In this document: in pieces, positions 1-6,164 of the stretch | Layout: each line of letters opens with the position of its first letter | How positions within the stretch are numbered: position 1 is the stretch's first letter | Source: an uncultured Clostridia bacterium | GTDB taxonomy: Bacteria; Bacillota; Clostridia; TANB77; CAG-508 | DNA length: 9,237 bases | Reading direction: 5' to 3' | Assembly: GCA_944388635.1 (NCBI GenBank) | Contig: CALXJN010000101.1 | Coordinates: 1 to 9,237 of the forward strand | Notes under the pieces: generated by a model | Told to the model about the DNA's origin: nothing | The model's database searches: none | What the model saw: only the letters and a program-made list of their open reading frames with translations | Program-made: the position numbers and the translations under genes

Positions 1-1
1 A

Positions 2-2332
2 AGTAATGTATTTTATGTGCCTATGCAAAGAAACCTTGATGGAAGAAATAGAGTTGGAAGAAAAGGAGCAGTAACAGATATAATAAAAGCTAGAACAGGA
101 AGTGAACTAGATGTAAAAGATGTTTTGGAAAATATTATTTCAAACTCTGCAAACATTATTCAGCAAGTAGAAAACAATAATGTATTAAAAGCATTATACA
201 AACAAGGAGAACAAGCAGGAATGACAGGAAAGATTTATGATGTTATTCCAGCACCATTAACAAAAGTCGGAACAGCAAAATTAAGTACATGGGAATCTGA
301 GTTAAAAAATCAAGGAGTAGATACAACTAATATAGACTTTGAAAAAACAATAGATCTATTTGCACTAAACAATAAAATAGATGCAAATAACTTAATTACA
401 AGTTTTATAGACGAAAGTGGTAAAAGAGTTTATTTGCAATTTAATGATGAGACTTTATTTAATTCTATAATGAATATGGATCAAAAATTTATGGGACATG
501 TATTAAATTTAAGTGGCAAATTTAATATGCCTTTACGATATGGAGCAACAATGGCTAATATTGGATTCGCAATACCTAATGTTATTTCAGACACAGCACA
601 AGCAGCTATATTTAGTGAAGCTGGATTTATACCAGTTGTAGACAATGTTTTAGGAGTAATGGATATTGTATCGGCACAAAATAGAACGGCAAGAGAATTT
701 TTTAATAAAATAATTCCAGGATATGCAGATAGAATTAATACAATGTATGCACTATATGAACAATCAGGAGCAACAAGTTCTACAAGATTATCTCAATATA
801 GAGAATCAACACAGGTATTAATGAAAGATGTGTATGGAACTAAAAACAATGATGTTTTAGGAATTAAAGAAAAATATAAACCATTAAAAAGATTACTAGA
901 CATATTTACATATATTCCAGAAGTTTCTGAACAAAGTACAAGGTTTAGAATTTTTGAAAAAAACTTAAATTATTATAGAAGAACAGGACTAGAAGAAACA
1001 GATGCAAGAATACAAGCAGCTTTACAATCTCGTGACGCAACGCAAGACTTTAACAGAACAGGTGTAATCACAAAAGAAATAAATCAATTAATACCTTTCT
1101 CAGCAGCAAGGGTTGGAAGTGTCTACACTTTTGCAGAAAAAGTAAAATCTAATCCAAAAAAAGTTGCAATGAGAATGTCACTTTTAACAGTAATTGCAAT
1201 GGCAATAAAAGCAGTAGGATATGATGATAAAGAGATAGAAGAATTAAACCAAGAAAAGAAAAATGATAACTTTGTTTTTAAAATGGGCGATAATATAATA
1301 ACTATAAAAAAACCACAAGGAGTTTTAAGAAGTATAATTAATTTAACAGAATATGTACAAGATTTATTTACAGGAAATATTGAAGAAGGTAAAGAAGGAG
1401 AAAGATTAGCAGAATTATTGCAAAGTGCAATTATGGATAATGCACCAGCAGACCACCCAGGAGGATATATACCGAATATAGCAGCACCTATAATAGAAAA
1501 CTGGGCTAATAAAGATTTTTATTACAATACAGATATTGTAAAAAGTTATGATTTAGATTTACCAGATTCAGAACAATATTATGATTATAATTCACAACTT
1601 GCTATATGGTTAGGTAAAATATTTAATTATTCTCCAGCAAAAATTGATAATCTTATTTCTGGATATTTTGCAGGATTAGGAACATCAGTAACAAATGTTA
1701 TAGACTGGATTGCAGGAAAAACAGGAATAACCTCTGAGCAACCAGAAATGGGAGCAGAAGATAATGCAGTCGCTAAAAGATTTATTGTAAATGTAAATAG
1801 TAATTCCGCTTCTGTTGATGACTTATATACAATGCAAACTGACTTAACAAAAAAGAAGAATGGTGGTACAATAACCAAAGAAGAAGAACAACAATTAGAG
1901 GACATAGAAAATGCTATTAGTGAAATATCTAAAGTAAATAAACAAATAAAAGAAATAAAGAAAGACTTAACCATTTCAGGAGATCAAAAAGCAGACCAAA
2001 TAAAATTATTACAAGAACAAAAAGTAGATACAGCAAGACTTGCTTTAGGTAAAGATACTTTATATCCTGGAACAGAAGAAAAAATAGAAAGTACAGTTTT
2101 TTATCCAAGTACAAGTAGTTTATCAAAAAATAATTATACATTAGAACTTACAGCAGACATGAAAAAAGAATATGAAGAATTAGCATATAACAAATTTAAA
2201 GAGTATCAAAACCAAGGAATTTACGGAGAAGAATATACTGAAAAATTACAAGATAAATGTAAAGACTATGCTAAATCACAACTAATGAAAAAATATAAAG
2301 ATCAATTAAAAAGAAAAAAACAAAGTGAATAG
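2..2332 (+). CDS. Phage large polyvalent-type protein (LPD38-like), C-terminal part
   Basis: The frame is already open at the first codon of the window and no ribosome binding site precedes the first possible GTG (17) or ATG (23). This is therefore the 3' part of a longer gene, with at least 776 codons visible. The segment RDATQDFNRTG followed by INQLIPF, about 340 residues past the GTG, is the type of motif I associate with the LPD38 region of large polyvalent phage proteins (family recognition from memory). A hydrophobic stretch follows around residues 386-402. The last ~170 residues are highly charged and helical (KEEEQQLEDIENAISEI and a Lys-rich tail), probably coiled coil. Such proteins are usually very long, lie late in phage genomes, and are thought to be packaged or injected. 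No enzymatic motif is visible here. It heads the late/lysis gene run, 12 nt before the next start. The phage assignment is solid; the exact role is unknown. Confidence 0.75.
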   Translation, partial: SNVFYVPMQRNLDGRNRVGRKGAVTDIIKARTGSELDVKDVLENIISNSANIIQQVENNNVLKALYKQGEQAGMTGKIYDVIPAPLTKVGTAKLSTWESELKNQGVDTTNIDFEKTIDLFALNNKIDANNLITSFIDESGKRVYLQFNDETLFNSIMNMDQKFMGHVLNLSGKFNMPLRYGATMANIGFAIPNVISDTAQAAIFSEAGFIPVVDNVLGVMDIVSAQNRTAREFFNKIIPGYADRINTMYALYEQSGATSSTRLSQYRESTQVLMKDVYGTKNNDVLGIKEKYKPLKRLLDIFTYIPEVSEQSTRFRIFEKNLNYYRRTGLEETDARIQAALQSRDATQDFNRTGVITKEINQLIPFSAARVGSVYTFAEKVKSNPKKVAMRMSLLTVIAMAIKAVGYDDKEIEELNQEKKNDNFVFKMGDNIITIKKPQGVLRSIINLTEYVQDLFTGNIEEGKEGERLAELLQSAIMDNAPADHPGGYIPNIAAPIIENWANKDFYYNTDIVKSYDLDLPDSEQYYDYNSQLAIWLGKIFNYSPAKIDNLISGYFAGLGTSVTNVIDWIAGKTGITSEQPEMGAEDNAVAKRFIVNVNSNSASVDDLYTMQTDLTKKKNGGTITKEEEQQLEDIENAISEISKVNKQIKEIKKDLTISGDQKADQIKLLQEQKVDTARLALGKDTLYPGTEEKIESTVFYPSTSSLSKNNYTLELTADMKKEYEELAYNKFKEYQNQGIYGEEYTEKLQDKCKDYAKSQLMKKYKDQLKRKKQSE

Positions 2333-2344
2333 GCGAGGGATAAT

Positions 2345-2971
2345 ATGGAAAAAGTAACAAGTATTATAATAAGTATTACAGCTTTTATTACAGCTATTTT
2401 AGCTTTAATTACAGCTATTAAAAAAGCTAAAAAAGAAATAGAAACTACAATACCTAAAAAAATAAAAAATCAATGTAATATTGATTTTGAAATAATATCA
2501 AGAATGGAAAATTTAAAAGAAATCTTAAATGCTGATAGAGTTCAATTGTATGATTTTCATAATGGTGGACATTATGCCAATGGTAGAAGTGCTTTGAAAA
2601 CAAGTTGTACTTATGAAGTATGTAAAAGTGGGATAAAATCTTTTCAAATGTATTTGCAAGCTATCCCACTTAGCTGCATACCACAATTCATAAAAACATT
2701 GCTAAATAAAGAAGAAATTAAAATTAATAACATAGAAGAAATAAAAGAGTCTATGAGTTCCACATATAATTTAAAAAAGGAACAAGGAATTAAAAGTTTT
2801 TATGATGTAATCATACATAATAAAAATCAAGAACCAATCGGCTTTTTGGCAATTCAATATTTAGAAGAAAATAAAGTACATTATAAACAAAACGAATGGA
2901 ACGAAATATTAAAATTAAAATTCTTCATAGAAGAAAATTTAGAAAAAATGTTAGTAAAAATAAAAAAATAG
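2345..2971 (+). CDS. Membrane-anchored GAF-like phage protein
   Basis: The 208-aa product has an N-terminal membrane helix (about residues 5-24, very rich in Ile/Ala/Thr), a short basic linker, and a soluble domain over about residues 50-205. Its hallmark is ADRVQLYDFHNGGHYANGRS (residues 63-82), followed by a Cys-containing strand (KTSCTYEVCKSG). I recall this segment from phage proteins with a GAF-like fold, and the late segment EPIGFLAIQYLEE matches a GAF terminal strand. GAF domains bind small molecules or act as sensors, so a regulatory part in lysis is possible, but no ligand can be read from the sequence. A weak GGCGAGGG site lies just ahead of the ATG. It sits between the large virion protein and the holin-like gene, in the same operon. 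Topology and phage context are reasonably sure; the function is inferred. Confidence 0.6.
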   Translation: MEKVTSIIISITAFITAILALITAIKKAKKEIETTIPKKIKNQCNIDFEIISRMENLKEILNADRVQLYDFHNGGHYANGRSALKTSCTYEVCKSGIKSFQMYLQAIPLSCIPQFIKTLLNKEEIKINNIEEIKESMSSTYNLKKEQGIKSFYDVIIHNKNQEPIGFLAIQYLEENKVHYKQNEWNEILKLKFFIEENLEKMLVKIKK

Positions 2972-2987
2972 AAAGGAGGTATATTGA

Positions 2988-3272
2988 ATGTCAGAAGCAT
3001 TTACAACTTTACTAAAGAACATAGCAGATTTATTTAAAGTAAAAACAATATTATCTTTGCTAGTAATAATAACCACTTGTATATTAACATTTAGAGAATT
3101 AGTTAGTATAGAAGCATTTATGGCAATTGCTGCTTCTATCATTACATATTACTTTACTAAAAAAGAAGATACAGTAGCAGAAGTTTCAAACAATACAAAT
3201 AATAATACAACAATAGAAGAACCAGAAGATTCAGAATATATTGAAGAAAATGAAGAAGAAAGTGAGGGATAA
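2988..3272 (+). CDS. Putative phage holin
   Basis: This 94-aa protein has two predicted membrane helices (about residues 17-34 and 41-56) joined by a short turn containing an Arg and Glu. Its C-terminus is long, hydrophilic and strongly acidic (EEPEDSEYIEENEEESEG). Small size, two helices, a charged tail and a position directly before the endolysin gene are the usual features of phage holins, which perforate the membrane so the lysin can reach the cell wall. The acidic tail is unusual, since many holin tails are basic. The start is set by a full AAAGGAGG site 8 nt before the ATG, one of the strongest in the window. The next gene begins 2 nt after its stop, so the two are probably translationally coupled. 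It could instead be an antiholin or other small membrane protein. Confidence 0.6.
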   Translation: MSEAFTTLLKNIADLFKVKTILSLLVIITTCILTFRELVSIEAFMAIAASIITYYFTKKEDTVAEVSNNTNNNTTIEEPEDSEYIEENEEESEG

Positions 3273-3274
3273 TT

Positions 3275-3943
3275 ATGGCTACAAATATACCATTAACAGG
3301 AAATTTTAAGGTAACATGTGAATACAAAAGAAAAGGAAGTTGGGCAGCAGGGTGGCATACAGGAATAGACCTAGTAGGTGATGACACGATTTATGGAACT
3401 TGTGATGGAACAGTAACAAAAATAGGCTGGGATAATAGTTATGGAAATTATATAACTGTAAAAGCTCCTGATGGAAAATATCATTGGTTTTGTCATTTAA
3501 GCAAGGTAACTTGTACAGAAGGACAAAAAATTAGTCGTACGACGAAAATAGGAGTTATGGGTAGTACAGGAAATAGCACAGGAAAGCATTTACATTTTGA
3601 AATAAGAAATTCATCTAATAAATATGCAGATAATTCTGATCCAGCAGCATACATGGGTATTCCTAATAAAGTTGGTGATTACAATTCAAGTAATTATCAA
3701 GTTGACAGTTCTTCTAATTCAAGTACAAGCAATGCTACTGGAGAATTAAAAACACTTGCAAGAAATACAAATTTAAGAGAAAGACCAACAACAGATTCTG
3801 ATATAATAGATTTATATATAGAAAATACAACATTGTATGTATTGGAAGCAGGAGTAGCACAAGCAAACGGATATACATGGGATAAAGTTAAGATAAGAGT
3901 AACTGGTGCAGAAGGTTACATGATTAATCAAAACTATAAATAA
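3275..3943 (+). CDS. Endolysin: M23 metallopeptidase with C-terminal SH3-like domain
   Basis: This 222-aa cell-wall hydrolase would cleave peptide cross-links of peptidoglycan to release phage. Residues ~1-127 form a compact M23 (LytM/lysostaphin-type) domain. His28 and Asp32 (WHTGIDL) and His107 (HLHFE) fit the Zn ligands. His74 (HWFCHLS) and His105 fit the catalytic histidines. The conserved G-STGKHLHFE block is intact. A Ser/Asn-rich linker (about 134-155) leads to a C-terminal domain (about 157-222) with the NLRERPTTDSDII pattern of bacterial SH3 wall-binding domains. There is no signal peptide, so export must depend on a holin, in keeping with the gene just upstream. The upstream gene's stop lies 2 nt before the ATG, and the SD-like GTGAGGGA is inside that gene's end. 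A strong terminator follows at once, marking the end of the late operon. Confidence 0.9.
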   Translation: MATNIPLTGNFKVTCEYKRKGSWAAGWHTGIDLVGDDTIYGTCDGTVTKIGWDNSYGNYITVKAPDGKYHWFCHLSKVTCTEGQKISRTTKIGVMGSTGNSTGKHLHFEIRNSSNKYADNSDPAAYMGIPNKVGDYNSSNYQVDSSSNSSTSNATGELKTLARNTNLRERPTTDSDIIDLYIENTTLYVLEAGVAQANGYTWDKVKIRVTGAEGYMINQNYK

Positions 3944-3946
3944 TAG

Positions 3947-3970
3947 GCAGGGATTTTCCCTGCTTTATTT
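3947..3970 (+). terminator. Rho-independent terminator after the endolysin gene
   Basis: A perfect 7-bp GC-rich stem, GCAGGGA (3947-3953) with TCCCTGC (3957-3963), closes a TTT loop and is followed by TTTATTTATT. It begins 4 nt after the endolysin stop and separates the lysis operon from the downstream unit, whose -35 box begins within the T-rich tail. Confidence 0.9.
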
Positions 3971-3971
3971 A

Positions 3972-3999
3972 TTGAAAAATAAAAACAATATGATATAAT
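3972..3999 (+). promoter_or_regulatory. SigA-type promoter of the Agr-like unit (extended -10)
   Basis: TTGAAA (3972-3977) lies 16 nt before TATAAT (3994-3999), with TG at 3991-3992 giving an extended -10. Transcription would start near 4005-4006. It lies directly after the late-operon terminator, so the following three genes can be expressed independently of late phage transcription. Confidence 0.8.
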
Positions 4000-4005
4000 A
4001 TAAAA

Positions 4006-4096
4006 GGAGATAGGTAGAAGTGATTGCTCTACTGAAAGCATAGTTCGTTCGTGTTTCTCCAATCTATTTATTTTGAACGAACAGAACGGAGAAATA
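4006..4096 (+). promoter_or_regulatory. Structured 5' leader of the Agr-like unit
   Basis: This is about 90 nt of untranslated leader. GTTCGTTC (4044-4051) can pair with GAACGAAC (4075-4082). TTTCTCC (4053-4059) can pair with GGAGAAA (4088-4094), which is the Shine-Dalgarno site of the next gene. The arms occur in the order A-B-A'-B', so the two helices either interlock as a pseudoknot or exclude each other. TTTCTCC can also pair with GGAGA near the likely 5' end (4006-4010). A 7-codon open frame (GTG at 4020) is present but sits too close to the predicted 5' end to count as a gene. No known riboswitch class is recognised. Confidence 0.45.
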
Positions 4097-4654
4097 ATGA
4101 TATATATTTTAAGTTTATTTTTAGGATTAATTCCTGAGGTATTGTACTTTTCATTAGCAATGATATATACTAAAAAAATAAACGAAAAAAGAATTAGATT
4201 ATTTTTATTCATTTCTTTAGCATATATTTTATGTATTATGATAATACCTTATGAATTATTATTTTATGTTATTTTTATCTTTATAATTTATTTTATATTA
4301 AAAATATTGTACAAAGAAAAAACTCAAATAATAGACATATTTGTAATTACATATTTTACTTTTTATTTAACTTTACTATCATTTTTAATTTGTTTTTATT
4401 ATACTGTTGAAAATAGTTTAAAAATGTATATAATATTATATATAATAAATAGAATTTTATTATTTTCTATATTTATTTTTAAAGATAAATTTTATATCTT
4501 ATATCAGAGATATAAAAAATATTGGAATAGAAACGACAATGAAAAAAGACCTATAAAAAGTATTACTTTAAGAAACATTAGCTTAATTCTGCTAAACATA
4601 ATTATATTTATTATGAATATAATTTGTTTATATATATTAACTAAAGCGAGGTGA
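4097..4654 (+). CDS. Six-helix membrane protein, AgrC sensor-domain-like, no kinase domain
   Basis: The product is 185 aa from ATG 4097, chosen because GGAGAA (4088-4093) directly precedes it; a TTG at 4073 would add 8 residues but has no such site. It is almost wholly hydrophobic, with about six membrane helices. A basic loop (YQRYKKYWNRNDNEKRPIKS) precedes the last helix. Size, helix count and this late segment (SITLRNISLILLNIIIFIMN) resemble the membrane sensor half of clostridial AgrC-type histidine kinases, which bind autoinducing peptides. The kinase and ATPase parts are absent: the gene stops right after the last helix, with no downstream kinase in another frame. It is the first gene of a three-gene unit. 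Its stop codon (4652-4654) lies inside the ribosome binding site of the 19-residue peptide gene. The AgrC link is an impression from pattern; it could be an unrelated transporter-like or immunity protein. Confidence 0.5.
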   Translation: MIYILSLFLGLIPEVLYFSLAMIYTKKINEKRIRLFLFISLAYILCIMIIPYELLFYVIFIFIIYFILKILYKEKTQIIDIFVITYFTFYLTLLSFLICFYYTVENSLKMYIILYIINRILLFSIFIFKDKFYILYQRYKKYWNRNDNEKRPIKSITLRNISLILLNIIIFIMNIICLYILTKAR

Positions 4655-4659
4655 TTTTT

Positions 4660-4719
4660 ATGGGATTTCCACCAATTATTTCTTGGTTTGGATTTTGTGA
4701 TTCATTAAAAGGAGAATAA
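4660..4719 (+). CDS. 19-residue peptide, candidate AgrD-like signal precursor
   Basis: The short frame encodes MGFPPIISWFGFCDSLKGE. The start is supported by AGGTGA (4649-4654), 5 nt before the ATG and overlapping the upstream stop. Its own stop lies 2 nt before the GTG of the following gene, whose AAAGGAG (4708-4714) falls inside the peptide's last codons, so all three genes are tightly packed. The peptide has a hydrophobic/aromatic core (residues 3-12), a single Cys (13) and a short charged tail. Lying next to an AgrB-like protein, it is a natural candidate for a signal precursor. Classical AgrD is about 40-50 residues with an amphipathic leader and a Cys-x4 ring ending in hydrophobic residues. 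This one is far shorter and no ring can be assigned with certainty. It could instead be a coupling peptide or small membrane peptide. Confidence 0.45.
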   Translation: MGFPPIISWFGFCDSLKGE

Positions 4720-4721
4720 CA

Positions 4722-5309
4722 GTGAAAAAGATTCTATATTATTTACCTAGTATAATATTTAATCTTCTTGAGATTTTAGTAAGTATTTTAATAGGCTGCT
4801 TACTAAAAGCTAATTTAGAAGATATGATATTAATTATTTTGTTATTTAATTTAATAAGAAATATCTCTAGTCAACCTATACATTATAAAGATTATAGACT
4901 ATGCTTTATTTGGACAGTATTGTTTTATACATCTTTATTTTTGATATCAAGATTAGGATTTAAAATATATTTAATATGTACTATATTTTCTGCTACAATT
5001 TTAACAAATAAAGGAAACATTCTTGAAGTTTTTAAAAACTCAACAGAATGGGGAGGAAATCTGCTAAACAAAGAAGTCTTTGATTGGGTAAAATTTAATC
5101 AAGATAATCAATTATTAAAAAAATATGAAAAAGATTTATACAATACAGATAGAATAAAATATTATATTTTTAAATATAGATTTAGAGAGTTTAAAACTTA
5201 TGATGTTATAGCAGAATTAATAGGAAAAGATAAACAAAGAATATCAGAAGAAATAAAAACCATGTCGCATTTTATTGAATATAGTATTAGACTAAATGAA
5301 AGTGAATAA
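4722..5309 (+). CDS. AgrB-like membrane protein fused to a sigma-70 region-4-like HTH
   Basis: This 195-aa protein starts at GTG 4722, supported by AAAGGAG 7 nt upstream. Residues 1-95 are membranous, with helices near 8-28, 35-47, 60-77 and 80-94. QPIHYKDYRLC carries His54 and Cys61, the same His-x6-Cys spacing as the AgrB cysteine endopeptidase pair (His77/Cys84 in Staphylococcus aureus), which cleaves and cyclises AgrD. Residues ~96-146 are a charged linker. Residues ~147-190 (YYIFKYRFREFKTYDVIAELIGKDKQRISEE...) follow the sigma-70 region 4 pattern, Y+YRF-E then -IAELIG--, and suggest DNA binding. The AgrB-like part is only about half the usual length, and the GG before the His in AgrB is replaced by QP. 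I recall similar fusions in gut Clostridia sequences. It might therefore be a membrane-tethered regulator, with or without peptidase activity. A terminator overlaps its stop. Confidence 0.55.
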   Translation: MKKILYYLPSIIFNLLEILVSILIGCLLKANLEDMILIILLFNLIRNISSQPIHYKDYRLCFIWTVLFYTSLFLISRLGFKIYLICTIFSATILTNKGNILEVFKNSTEWGGNLLNKEVFDWVKFNQDNQLLKKYEKDLYNTDRIKYYIFKYRFREFKTYDVIAELIGKDKQRISEEIKTMSHFIEYSIRLNESE

Positions 5310-5323
5310 CTTTCATTTTTTTT
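5294..5323 (+). terminator. Terminator closing the Agr-like unit
   Basis: The 10-bp perfect stem AAATGAAAGT (5294-5303) / ACTTTCATTT (5309-5318) has the 5-nt loop GAATA and runs into an eight-T tract (5316-5323). It overlaps the last codons and stop of the AgrB-like gene. It is AT-rich but perfectly paired, so probably functional. Confidence 0.8.
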
Positions 5324-5334
5324 AATATCCGTTA

Positions 5335-5363
5335 TAGATAAATATTTTTTAAATAATTATAAT
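5335..5363 (+). promoter_or_regulatory. Candidate promoter for the 5544-6824 gene block
   Basis: TAGATA (5335-5340, four of six matches to TTGACA) lies 17 nt before a perfect TATAAT (5358-5363). Transcription would start near 5370, right before the structured RNA described next. It is the only good promoter seen between the Agr-unit terminator and the next gene. Confidence 0.55.
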
Positions 5364-5369
5364 GAAAAT

Positions 5370-5437
5370 AGAGAAGGTCATTCGCCTATTGTGTCTTTCT
5401 CAAAAGTAGGCAACATTTTAATATGTTGTCTTTTTTT
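5370..5437 (+). ncRNA. Candidate small RNA or attenuator ending in a terminator
   Basis: About 68 nt lie between the predicted start site and a terminator made of GGCAACAT (5409-5416) and ATGTTGTC (5423-5430) followed by seven T. GAGAA (5371-5375) can pair with TTCTC (5397-5401). GCCTA (5384-5388) can pair with TAGGC (5407-5411), and this would take up the base of the terminator stem, giving a terminator/antiterminator choice. No known RNA family is recognised. The terminator is clear; a stand-alone RNA or switch function is inference. Confidence 0.45.
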
Positions 5438-5451
5438 ATAGGCAGAAAGGA

Positions 5452-5518
5452 GTTTTGAAGTTTAAAAATTGTATAAGTGAGATCCACTATAAGAAATACA
5501 ATCTTCAAGACTTTTTTT
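5452..5518 (+). terminator. Second hairpin/terminator in the 5544 gene leader
   Basis: GTTTTGAAG (5452-5460) pairs with CTTCAAGAC (5503-5511), including G-U pairs. Stacked inside, ATTGTAT (5468-5474) pairs with ATACAAT (5496-5502) and AGTG with CACT around an AGATC loop, with a 7-nt bulge on the left. Seven T follow (5512-5518). No promoter fits between it and the ATG at 5544, so that gene must be read through this structure. AAAGGAG (5446-5452) followed by TTG 5455 opens a 23-codon frame across the hairpin, but the 2-nt spacing is poor for translation. Confidence 0.55.
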
Positions 5519-5543
5519 ATTTTTAAAGAAAGGAGTTGTTATT

Positions 5544-6035
5544 ATGGCTGAATTTGCAAGTAAAGGAGTAGCAGGAGCTGCTTTAGGAACAGGAATAGCA
5601 GGATTAAGCTTAGGAATTCTTAACGGAGGATTAGGAAATATTTTAGGAACAAATTGCAATAATGTTTGTTCAGATAATATGCCAATTACTCGTTACGAAT
5701 TAGATATGGAAAATAAAATAGTTGCTAAAGATAGTGAAATAGCACTATTAAAATCTAATATCTATACAGATCAAAAAATTGCAGATGTATTCGAAAGGTT
5801 AAATACAAGAATGGTTGCTATGGATAAATCAAACGCAGAAAACTTTGCAGCACAAGCTACATATAATGCTACATTAAATGGCACATTAAGTTGTCTACAA
5901 GGTCAAGTTGCTCAACTTCAAGGATTAACAAAAGTAGTAGTTCCTATTACAAGTGTATGTCCTCAACCAATGCCTCAATACAATAGTTGGACAGCACCAA
6001 CAACTACAACTACTACAACTACACCCTCAGCTTAA
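5544..6035 (+). CDS. Phage protein with Gly-rich N-terminus and coiled-coil centre
   Basis: This 163-aa protein starts at ATG 5544, 8 nt after AAAGGAG. Residues 7-37 are Gly/Ala/Leu-rich (a flexible or membrane-interacting stretch). Residues 48-98 (RYELDMENKIVAKDSEIALL, then YTDQKIADVFERLNTR) are helical and probably coiled coil. A second helix-like region carries the NATLNGTLSCLQGQVAQLQG segment. The tail is eight consecutive Thr (153-160) encoded by alternating ACA/ACT codons (6000-6023), a low-complexity run. Cysteines at 38, 42, 117 and 139 could form disulfides or a metal site. I recall relatives of the YELxMExKI-xKDSEIALLKS segment in gut Clostridia phages, where they are unannotated; a virion role is plausible but unproven. 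It heads a three-gene block and is preceded by two attenuator-like structures. Confidence 0.65.
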   Translation: MAEFASKGVAGAALGTGIAGLSLGILNGGLGNILGTNCNNVCSDNMPITRYELDMENKIVAKDSEIALLKSNIYTDQKIADVFERLNTRMVAMDKSNAENFAAQATYNATLNGTLSCLQGQVAQLQGLTKVVVPITSVCPQPMPQYNSWTAPTTTTTTTTPSA

Positions 6036-6072
6036 TAGTTTAAGCAACGCAAGAACTATTGAATTGAATAGT
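6034..6072 (+). repeat. Alternative hairpin arms after the 5544 gene
   Basis: AATAGTT (6034-6040, overlapping the stop) can pair with AACTATT (6054-6060). The core of that arm, ACTATT (6055-6060), can also pair with AATAGT (6067-6072). The two hairpins exclude each other. They may be chance in AT-rich DNA, and no T-run follows. Confidence 0.3.
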
Positions 6073-6114
6073 GTAAGTGTTAGTACCAAACAAAAAAGTA
6101 GAACAAGAAAGAAA

Positions 6115-6146
6115 AACCTACCTAAACAATAGGTAGGTTATTTCTT
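6115..6146 (+). terminator. Strong hairpin between the 5544 and 6165 genes
   Basis: AACCTACCT (6115-6123) and AGGTAGGTT (6131-6139) form a perfect 9-bp stem with a 7-nt loop, followed by ATTTCTT. The T-tract is weak, so this is a leaky terminator or an RNA-stabilising/processing hairpin that adjusts expression of the next two genes. The 129-nt gap otherwise holds no gene; the RBS AAAGGA of the next gene follows. Confidence 0.55.
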
Positions 6147-6164
6147 AAAGAAAGGAATGATTTT

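Noticed and set aside
1627..2141. Overlapping open frames on the minus strand (about 115 and 70 codons)
   Set aside because: They lie antisense to the large late gene, have no ribosome binding site, and encode Phe/Leu-rich sequences expected from the reverse of Lys/Glu-rich codons.
2951..3387. Minus-strand open frames opposite the holin and endolysin start
   Set aside because: Both overlap well-supported plus-strand genes and have no promoter or ribosome binding site; composition is that of shadow frames.
4020..4043. Seven-codon leader peptide (GTG 4020) after AAAGGAG
   Set aside because: The predicted transcript starts within or just after the ribosome binding site, and the frame is too short to judge; it is noted only as part of the leader.
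3934..4212. Minus-strand 92-codon frame over the promoter and leader of the Agr-like unit
   Set aside because: It covers the terminator, promoter and start of the rightward gene, and shows no start signal or protein family features.
5455..5526. 23-codon frame starting with TTG behind AAAGGAG
   Set aside because: Only 2 nt separate the site from the TTG, and the frame lies inside a terminator hairpin. It was not called as a gene, though a leader peptide is not excluded.
5462..5659. Minus-strand 65-codon frame over the start of the 5544 gene
   Set aside because: It is Pro/Ala-rich because it mirrors the Gly-rich codons of the real gene, and has no initiation site.
6000..6023. Triplet-like ACA/ACT repeat
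   Set aside because: It simply encodes the eight-Thr tail of the 5544 gene product; not a CRISPR or mobile-element repeat.
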